Assembly: GCA_937988695.1 (NCBI GenBank)
Contig: CALKHM010000288.1
Location: 1 to 30,774, forward strand
DNA length: 30,774 bases
Source of the DNA: an uncultured Microbacterium sp.
Lineage (GTDB): Bacteria > Actinomycetota > Actinomycetes > Actinomycetales > Microbacteriaceae
Direction: 5' to 3'
Positions 25,339 through 30,774 of this stretch are shown one piece after another; position 1 is the stretch's first letter; every line of letters starts with the position of its first letter. A program made the position numbers and the translations under genes. The notes under the pieces are model-generated. The model worked only from the letters and a program-made list of their open reading frames with translations, searched no databases and was not told where the DNA came from.

Positions 25339-25791
25339 GCCACCATCCTGCCGCGGATCCGCGGGCCGAGGGCGGGCGCCGGCCGATGCCGGCGACTCAC
25401 CGAGACTCAGGCCTGCACGACACCCGCCTCGAAGTGCGTAGGACCCTCGGCTCCGGCGATGCGCGGCGAGGTGAGGGCATGCGATACGGATGCCGGCAGC
25501 TCGCACGACCCCGGCGCGGGCGCAACGCGTGTATCAGGACGCGAGCCAGAAGCTCTTTCCTGACGAGAGACGGCGCGGCCCCGCATCGGACGTCGGCCCC
25601 GGGGAGTGCCGAGGTCCTGAACGCGGGATGCCGCCGGGGCCGCGCCGTCGTCCATCGGCCGGCGCGCGTCATCCGCCCGGCAACCCGAATCGGCGCCGCA
25701 CACCGCGCACCGCTGATATACACGTCTCATGAGGTGCGTCCCTGCGACGTGGAGGTCGTGCTTCACAGACCTCACATCGCACGGAGCCGCA
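25339..25791. other. 453-bp gap without a recognisable gene
   Basis: Upstream region of the carboxypeptidase. Reading frames of 80-120 codons on both strands lack a known family, a ribosome site and normal codon bias, so none is called. It holds a 14-bp inverted repeat with widely spaced arms and a TATACA -10-like box at 25717-25722, about 70 nt before the carboxypeptidase start, that may drive that gene. Confidence 0.5.
25569..25649. repeat. 14-bp inverted repeat with 53-bp spacer
   Basis: GACGGCGCGGCCCC (25569-25582) is perfectly complementary to GGGGCCGCGCCGTC (25636-25649). Arm spacing resembles the two CAGAACTC elements but the sequence is unrelated. It lies between genes, downstream of no gene, so it is not an obvious terminator. 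Confidence 0.6.
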
Positions 25792-27150
25792 ATGACGATC
25801 GATCACCATACACCGGACGACCTGTCGGACTTCGCGGAACTGTTGCAACACGGGCAAGAGGCCTCGGACCCGCTTGTCAACAAGAACTCGCCGGTGCGGC
25901 GCAGACGTCGCCGCCGCGCCCTGATCGTCACCGCGATCACCATCGCGGTCGTGCTCGCCGTGGTCGGCGGCTACACCGGCTGGGCGCTGAACGCCCCGGT
26001 CCGCGCTCCCCACATCGCCGCGCAGGCGCCGAGCGTCCCGATATCGTCCGCCGCGAGTGTGCCTCTTGCGTCCGACGGAGCCTCGGCCCTGCGCATCACG
26101 GGAGGCGACGCGTACTTCAGCGCGGCCAAGACCGGCATCGCCCTGCGCAGCGGGTCGGACAAGCCCCGCCCGATCGCCAGCATCAGCAAGCTGATCACCG
26201 CGCTTGTCGTCCTCGAGGCAAGGCCCCTCAGCGGAGCTGACGACACCGGCCCCACCATCACCTTCAGCAAGGCCGACCACGACCTGTACGACAAGTACTA
26301 CGTGATGGGCGCCACGATCGCCGCGATGCCACGGGGAAGCTCGATGTCAGAGTACGACGCGCTGGCCACGATGCTCATCCCCTCCGCGTGCAACTACGCG
26401 GAGGCCATCGCCACCTGGGCGTACGGGTCGCAGAGCGCTTTCCTCTCGGCCACCCGGAGATGGCTCGCCGCGCACGGCCTGACCGGTACGACTATCGTCG
26501 AACCTACCGGGATCAGTCACCGCAACACGAGCACCACGAAGGATCTCCTGAAGATCGGCCAGCTGGCGGCGGCAAATCCGTCGATCGTCAAGATCACCGG
26601 AACGTCGTCCCTCTCTCTGCCAGGTCCCGGCGCAATGTTCAACACCAACGACCTGCTCGGCACCGACGGGATCAGCGGACTGAAGACCGGAAACCTGGGC
26701 GAGGGAAGCTTCGCGCTGCTGTATACCGCCTCACTCGACGTCGGCGTGGACAAGCCGCTCGAGATCATCGGCGTCGTGCTCGGCGGAGACTCGCGCCAAG
26801 GGGTCGACAGCAGTGTGCTGGCGGCCTTGGACGGCATCCGCGCCGGCTTCCACACGGTGCCTCTGACGACGTCCGGCCAGCAGATCGGCACCTATTCGAC
26901 GCCGTGGGGCGCCACGGCCCGCATGGTCGTGAGCAGCAGCGCGTCGATACTGACGTGGTCCGACACCCCGATCACGGCGACGATGAAGACCACCACGCCC
27001 AAGAGATATGCCAACGGGGAGGTGATCGGCAGCATCACCTGGCATGCCGGTCCGAGCACTGCAACAGCCCAGGTGACCGTCGCCGGGAGTATCAGCCCAC
27101 CCACCGCCTGGTGGCGGCTCACCCACCCCTTCGAGCTCGGCGGCAAGTAA
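25792..27150 (+). CDS. D-alanyl-D-alanine carboxypeptidase family protein (S11-like), membrane-anchored
   Basis: A 452-aa penicillin-binding-protein-type enzyme expected to trim peptidoglycan stem peptides outside the membrane. An Arg-rich stop-transfer (35-42) precedes one transmembrane helix (about 43-66). The domain has SxxK as S130-I-S-K133 (IASISKLITA) and KTG at 298-300 (GLKTGNLG). The second motif is unusual: S198-A-C-N201 where S-x-N is expected, so the catalytic Asn position may be Cys. A beta-rich domain of about 110 residues ends the protein. ATG 25792 has GGAG 6 nt upstream; an in-frame ATG at 25729 has no ribosome site. Single-gene unit, followed by an AT-rich region. Confidence 0.87.
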   Translation: MTIDHHTPDDLSDFAELLQHGQEASDPLVNKNSPVRRRRRRRALIVTAITIAVVLAVVGGYTGWALNAPVRAPHIAAQAPSVPISSAASVPLASDGASALRITGGDAYFSAAKTGIALRSGSDKPRPIASISKLITALVVLEARPLSGADDTGPTITFSKADHDLYDKYYVMGATIAAMPRGSSMSEYDALATMLIPSACNYAEAIATWAYGSQSAFLSATRRWLAAHGLTGTTIVEPTGISHRNTSTTKDLLKIGQLAAANPSIVKITGTSSLSLPGPGAMFNTNDLLGTDGISGLKTGNLGEGSFALLYTASLDVGVDKPLEIIGVVLGGDSRQGVDSSVLAALDGIRAGFHTVPLTTSGQQIGTYSTPWGATARMVVSSSASILTWSDTPITATMKTTTPKRYANGEVIGSITWHAGPSTATAQVTVAGSISPPTAWWRLTHPFELGGK

Positions 27151-27310
27151 TCCGTCGGAATGCCGCGGCGTCGGCGAGCCGGTGCGCGGCTCCGTCGGCG
27201 CCAGGAGCTCGACCCTGTCGGCTGATGCCTCGTACTGGCAGGCGACCGCTGGCAGATGCGTTCTGCAGCACCGGCCCAGCGTGAGCTATCGGTTTCTTAA
27301 GAATCACGAA

Positions 27311-27343
27311 AAGATAACGCTGAGGGCTAGCGCCCGTTATCTT
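27311..27343. terminator. AT-rich hairpin downstream of the carboxypeptidase
   Basis: AAGATAAC (27311-27318) pairs with GTTATCTT (27336-27343), and inside it GGGC (27324-27327) pairs with GCCC (27332-27335) around a TAGC loop, with a 5-nt bulge on the left side. It is 161 bp after the carboxypeptidase stop in the lowest-GC stretch of the window. It may end that transcript or overlap the promoter of the next RNA. Confidence 0.4.
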
Positions 27344-27350
27344 CTCGTTA

Positions 27351-27356
27351 TATAGT
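27351..27356 (+). promoter_or_regulatory. -10 box of the putative small RNA
   Basis: TATAGT inside GTTATATAGTG, close to the TATAAT consensus and rare in this GC-rich sequence. No good -35 lies 16-18 bp upstream. Transcription would begin near 27363. Confidence 0.45.
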
Positions 27357-27362
27357 GATCGC

Positions 27363-27463
27363 ACGGTAGTTGTTTTGCTGTGGCAGCTACCGGCATGTGA
27401 TTGCAGGACACTCTTGGTGCAAGGGAAAAGGGCCGGTCGGGAGCCTCTCCGACCGGCCCTTAC
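27363..27463 (+). ncRNA. Candidate structured small RNA (about 100 nt)
   Basis: No coding frame fits here, but three hairpins lie in series between a -10 box and an intrinsic terminator. Stem 1 is CGGTAGTTG (27364-27372) with CAGCTACCG (27384-27392), 9 bp including one G-U pair. Stem 2 is TTGCA (27401-27405) with TGCAA (27418-27422). Stem 3 is the terminator (27428-27461). It does not resemble tmRNA, SRP RNA, RNase P RNA or the C-rich 6C RNA that I know. It could instead be the 5' leader of the DUF222/HNH gene, but that gene has its own promoter at 27568. Confidence 0.45.
27428..27461 (+). terminator. Intrinsic terminator
   Basis: AAGGGCCGGTCGG (27428-27440) pairs perfectly with CCGACCGGCCCTT (27449-27461), 13 bp with an 8-nt loop (GAGCCTCT), followed by ACTCTT. 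It is the clearest rho-independent terminator in the window, downstream of the putative small RNA. Confidence 0.8.
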
Positions 27464-27567
27464 TCTTGCGCGCGGCGGTCCGTCACAGCACCCGTTCCTC
27501 CCCATCTAGTGCGGTCGCGGAGTTCTCCACAGAAACAGGCTCTGACCGGGGGATCGTCGTCTTCCGA

Positions 27568-27589
27568 TGTCGGCGGTCGTCGCGATGAT
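27568..27589 (+). promoter_or_regulatory. Candidate PafBC-like promoter of the DUF222/HNH gene
   Basis: TGTCGGCG (27568-27575), 8 nt, then GATGAT (27584-27589), with the ATG 6 nt later. Seven of eight upstream positions match TGTCRGTG; the -10 is imperfect (G for the first T). In mycobacteria 13E12/DUF222 genes are known among LexA-independent damage-induced genes, which supports the assignment. Confidence 0.5.
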
Positions 27590-27595
27590 GGAAGC

Positions 27596-29035
27596 ATGGA
27601 AACGGCACCGACGACAGTGCTCGAGACGCTCTCGCGACTCGACGAGCTGCTCGACGGTGCGACGCGCGCGACCACGCGCGACGACGTCGTGCGAGCGATG
27701 ACGGATGCCGAGATCCTGACGTTCACGCAGGTGACGGAATCACTCGGCCGCCGCGTCGATGCGCTGCGGATCATCGCGGCAGGACAGATCGATGAGCGCT
27801 CACGCCCCGAACTCGGCGATGAGCGGCTGTCCGCATGTCACGGCTGCACGAACGCCACCGACCTGCTCAGTCGCACGACCCGCAGCTCGGCGGTCACAGC
27901 GAGGATGCGGATGCGGCAGGCGCACGCCGTCCTACCGCGCACCACACTTTCCGGCGCGCCGATTCCCGCCCTGTTCCCGGCCCTTCGAGACGCGGTGTCG
28001 AACGGCGCGATAGGCATGGATGGCATCGGCGCGATCGTGAACACGCTCGCGCCGATCGCCGATCGTTGCGACCCCGCGCACCTGGCCGCGGCAGAGCGCG
28101 AGCTGGTCGCCGCAGCATCGGGAACCTCACCCGACGAGGCACCGCCGTGCACGGCCGATGACACGCGACTGCAGGCGAAGGTCTGGGCGCTCGTCCTCGA
28201 TCCCGACGGAGCGCTGCCCGAGTACGAGCGGGCCGTGCGGCGCCGCGGTATCGTCCTGGGCCGCGAGCACGACGGGCTGGTACGACTGCACGGCGAGTTG
28301 CTGCCGGACGTCGCGGCCCAGTTCCAGCGACTCGTCGACGCACATCTGAGCCCGCGGGTCGAAGACCGCACCGACGACCCCGGCGTCGTGTTTCGTGAGG
28401 CACCCGCCGACACGGCCGAGGCCACCTCCGATGCGCGCACCCACGCACAGAAGGTGCACGACGTCTTCGCCTCGCTGCTCGGCGTCGCCGCACGAGCGGC
28501 CGAGACGCCGACGCTCGGAGGGCTCGCGCCGACCCTGCTCATCACGATCTCCGCCGCCGAGCTCGACAGTGAGGATGGCGTCGGCTTCGTCGACGGCACC
28601 GACTGCACGGTTCCCGCGTTCGTCGCGCGTCAAGCCGGATGCTGCGGCGGTATCCAGCGACTCGTCGTCGGCGGCGACGGCCGGATCATCGAGCTCGGGT
28701 CGGCGAACCGCACGTTCTCCGGCCAGCAGCGCCGCGCCATCGTCGCACGCGATGGCGAGTGCATCATCCCCGGATGCCACGTTTCGGCTGCCTGGTGCGA
28801 GATCCATCACGTCGTGGAACACGCACGCGGCGGCCCGACGCACACGAGCAACGGCGTCACGCTGTGCTGGTGGCACCATCGCACGATCCAGACCAGTGGA
28901 TGGGAGATTCGCATGACCGATGGCGTTCCGAAGGTGCGGGCGCCGGCGGCGACCGACCCCGCACGACGATGGTGCCGACCTGCGGGGTCCATGCACCTGG
29001 CCCGTGACCGACGGCGACGGAAGCTTACGGGATGA
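27596..29035 (+). CDS. DUF222 (13E12 repeat) protein with C-terminal HNH endonuclease domain
   Basis: A 479-aa protein of the 13E12/DUF222-HNH family, abundant in actinobacteria and often present in many copies per genome. The DUF222 part (about residues 30-300) contains the conserved SACHGCTNATDLLSRTTRSS segment. The HNH domain spans about 380-435: C389-x4-C394, the EIHH pair H404-H405, N419 and C424-x2-H427 (LCWWHH), an intact metal-binding and catalytic set, so nuclease activity is plausible. Cellular role is unknown; mobility and DNA-damage links have both been proposed. ATG 27596 matches the promoter 6 nt upstream. It converges on the DUF2207 gene with 11 bp between stops. Confidence 0.92.
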   Translation: METAPTTVLETLSRLDELLDGATRATTRDDVVRAMTDAEILTFTQVTESLGRRVDALRIIAAGQIDERSRPELGDERLSACHGCTNATDLLSRTTRSSAVTARMRMRQAHAVLPRTTLSGAPIPALFPALRDAVSNGAIGMDGIGAIVNTLAPIADRCDPAHLAAAERELVAAASGTSPDEAPPCTADDTRLQAKVWALVLDPDGALPEYERAVRRRGIVLGREHDGLVRLHGELLPDVAAQFQRLVDAHLSPRVEDRTDDPGVVFREAPADTAEATSDARTHAQKVHDVFASLLGVAARAAETPTLGGLAPTLLITISAAELDSEDGVGFVDGTDCTVPAFVARQAGCCGGIQRLVVGGDGRIIELGSANRTFSGQQRRAIVARDGECIIPGCHVSAAWCEIHHVVEHARGGPTHTSNGVTLCWWHHRTIQTSGWEIRMTDGVPKVRAPAATDPARRWCRPAGSMHLARDRRRRKLTG

Positions 29036-29046
29036 GACGCGAGGCG

Positions 29047-30774
29047 TCAGACCCCGCCGCCGCCTCCCCCGCCGCCACCGCCACCGGCAGAGCCACCGCC
29101 TCCGGATCCGCCCGACGTCGACGACGAGGATGCCGCGGCGGAGGTCAACGAGCCGATGCCTGCCGAGAAGGCGGCGGCGTTGAAGGCCGCGGTGTTCCCG
29201 GCGTACCAGTACGGGGCCTGTCCGGCGGGGTACATCACCGCGAGCTGCTCGGCCCACTTCTTCTCCTGGCCGAACACGACAGCGTACGGCAGCAGCTTCT
29301 CGTACAGTCTCAGCATCTGTCGTGGATCGCCCGGATCCACGGGGACACGCTCCGCGCCCGAGGGCGACTGCAACATGCGGATCCGGTCGGCCTCGGCCCA
29401 CTCGATGAACATCTTCAGTCCCTCGAGGTGGTCGCGCACCTCCGCCCCGCGGGCGCTGAGTGGCCTGCGGGCGAGGAGCACGATGGAAGCCACGAATCCG
29501 GCGGTGCCGCCCACCATGAGACCGGCCGCGAACCCGGGGGCGACGTACGAGGCGAGCGCTCCGATCCCGGAGCCGATCGTGAGTGCGAAGCCTGCCGCGG
29601 CCAACACCATCGGCCACGCGCGCGTCTTCGCAGGCACCCGGCGGCGCCAGCCGCGCCGCTTGACCTCGGCAGTCGCCCAGGCGAGCATCTTCTGCCCGGC
29701 CTTCGTGAAGCGCGTACTGCTGCCGCCGAACGTGAACATCGCCCCGGGAGCGGCTGCGCGGCCGAACAGGCCCTCGAGCAGCATCCGCCCATCCGCGTCG
29801 GCGACGCGCGACGCGTCGACCAGCTGCGCCTGCATCTTGCGCGCACCGAACACGCGCCGCTCGCCCTCCAGCAGACGGATGCTGCCGCCCACGGCCTGCT
29901 CGAGCACCTCGGCGGGGACCGCCTTCGATGTTCTGCCGGTGAACACAGCGGACAGGAGCGCGTCGGCCCCTTCCGGGGGCGTGTATTCGGCGATGACCGT
30001 CGGCCGGCCCGGGGCGTCCTTCAGCCTGCGCACGCGGACGATGACCGCCCAGACGATCGCACCGAGGACCCCGAGCCCTCCGACGCCCTGTGCCCAGCCC
30101 CACGGCGAGGCCAGCGGCGAGGTGTCGAACGACGTGAACGTGCCGGGAGCGAAGCCGACGGCGATCGTCATGGTCGCCTCGGGCGCGACGTCCGAGGCGG
30201 TCGCCGAGATGACAGTCGAGCCGTCGGCGCCGGCCGCGGCGGAGATCTCGCAGCCGGTCGTCGCCCCGTACGCCCCCGCATAGCATCTGCGGTTCCCGTC
30301 CAGAGCCGACGCCAGTGCGGCCGGCACGTGCACGGTCGCGGTCACGACGCCGAAGGGCTGCGACCAGCCGTTCCCGTTCACGTCCCAGTAGAACTCGTCG
30401 GCGTCGTCGTCACCGAAGTACCACGTCACGTGGCGCAGCGTGTAGGTGAAGACGTAGGTCTGCGCGCCGTGGACGTAGCCGTCCGAGCGCGACGTGATGG
30501 TGTATTGACCGTCGCCGCGGCCGACGACCGCGGGTCGCGGCGCGCCGCCGGCATCGGTCACCGAGATCAGTCGCAGGTCCAACGGCTGACCGTTGTAGGA
30601 ATCCGGAATGGCACGCTTCATGCCATGGTTCTGATCGGTCTCGGGGAAATCGGCGACGAACGTCTCGACGACCGTGAGCGTGCTGGTGCCGTCGTCGTCG
30701 CGACCGAGCGTGTAGTCGGCGTGCAGGCTCGTGAACGTGAAGTCGTTCACGTCTCCGGCCACCGGGCCGGCGGC
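29047..30774 (-). CDS. DUF2207 membrane protein, N-terminus beyond window
   Basis: 575 codons of a DUF2207 protein are present; the frame is still open at the window edge and the first residues (AAGPVAGDVNDFTF) look like the end of a cleaved signal peptide, so the true start lies just outside. The extracellular DUF2207 beta domain (about 10-210) includes TVVETFVADFPETDQNHGMKR and YTLRHVTWYFGDDDADEFYWD. A transmembrane helix (about 230) follows, then a cytoplasmic part, two further helices (about 400-445), a DHLEGLKMFIEWAEADRI segment typical of the family and an exposed Ser/Gly tail ending in a poly-Gly run. Function unknown; suspected envelope role. Confidence 0.92.
   Translation of the reverse strand, partial: AAGPVAGDVNDFTFTSLHADYTLGRDDDGTSTLTVVETFVADFPETDQNHGMKRAIPDSYNGQPLDLRLISVTDAGGAPRPAVVGRGDGQYTITSRSDGYVHGAQTYVFTYTLRHVTWYFGDDDADEFYWDVNGNGWSQPFGVVTATVHVPAALASALDGNRRCYAGAYGATTGCEISAAAGADGSTVISATASDVAPEATMTIAVGFAPGTFTSFDTSPLASPWGWAQGVGGLGVLGAIVWAVIVRVRRLKDAPGRPTVIAEYTPPEGADALLSAVFTGRTSKAVPAEVLEQAVGGSIRLLEGERRVFGARKMQAQLVDASRVADADGRMLLEGLFGRAAAPGAMFTFGGSSTRFTKAGQKMLAWATAEVKRRGWRRRVPAKTRAWPMVLAAAGFALTIGSGIGALASYVAPGFAAGLMVGGTAGFVASIVLLARRPLSARGAEVRDHLEGLKMFIEWAEADRIRMLQSPSGAERVPVDPGDPRQMLRLYEKLLPYAVVFGQEKKWAEQLAVMYPAGQAPYWYAGNTAAFNAAAFSAGIGSLTSAAASSSSTSGGSGGGGSAGGGGGGGGGGGV

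Noticed and set aside
25407..25775. 122-codon minus-strand frame in the gap before the carboxypeptidase
   Set aside because: No ribosome site, no conserved motif, Arg/Cys-rich shadow-like composition.
27519..27533. GCGGAGTTCTCCACA could be a DnaA-box-like site (TTCTCCACA) or a third CAGAACTC arm
   Set aside because: Single site with a mismatch to TTATCCACA, no cluster, no dnaA nearby, and no complementary second arm. Kept only as a remark.
28127..30286. A 719-codon minus-strand open frame across the HNH and DUF2207 genes
   Set aside because: Low-complexity Arg/Gly-rich translation overlapping two well-supported genes in other frames.

Overview
The window looks like the left end of a draft contig from a high-GC actinobacterium, most likely a Microbacterium-like member of the Microbacteriaceae. 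The evidence is a base composition near 70% GC, strong G/C at third codon positions, many apparently leaderless genes whose TAnnnT -10 box lies 6-7 nt before the start codon, a 13E12/DUF222 HNH protein, a glycine-tailed DUF2207 protein and the actinobacterial winged-helix regulator. Bases 1-20 are not genomic: they match the end of the Illumina TruSeq read-1 adapter. No rRNA, tRNA, CRISPR array or insertion sequence was seen.

Layout. (1) 21-4706: a truncated, degenerate phosphopantetheinyl-transferase-like gene (-), a phytoene-desaturase/PYROXD2-like FAD oxidoreductase, a lipase maturation factor and a proline-rich membrane protein. (2) 4716-8863: the sbcDC nuclease operon (-). (3) 9100-13754: a 61-aa orphan protein, a GNAT acetyltransferase, a P-loop kinase-like protein, a Cys-ending leader peptide ahead of a winged-helix regulator, an AlkA-type DNA glycosylase, a VOC protein and a small membrane protein. 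(4) 13942-19446: a frameshifted S9 peptidase, an aldo/keto reductase, an acyl-CoA-synthetase-like enzyme and an F420/NADP-reductase-like protein. (5) 19517-25338: a 615-aa protein of unknown function, glucose-6-phosphate isomerase, a DUF899 protein divergent from a TetR regulator with a shared operator region, and a cupin. (6) 25339-30774: a D-Ala-D-Ala carboxypeptidase homologue, a structured small-RNA candidate with an intrinsic terminator, the DUF222/HNH protein and a truncated DUF2207 protein.

Themes. Five genes (sbcD, the 61-aa protein, alkA-like, VOC and DUF222/HNH) share an upstream signal of the form TGTCnGnn-N8/9-(T)AnnnT. It resembles the LexA-independent DNA-damage promoter recognised by PafBC in mycobacteria. 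Because three of the five are DNA-repair or nuclease genes, the window may show part of a damage regulon. Separately, the intergenic gaps are rich in unexplained repeats: a palindromic family with CAGAACTC outer ends (two copies), a 19-bp tandem array with an inverted unit, a shared CCGGCGSACGAGAGYGCGG motif in two convergent gaps, and several private degenerate tandem repeats.

All calls come from reading the sequence and from recalled family knowledge. No database search was run.
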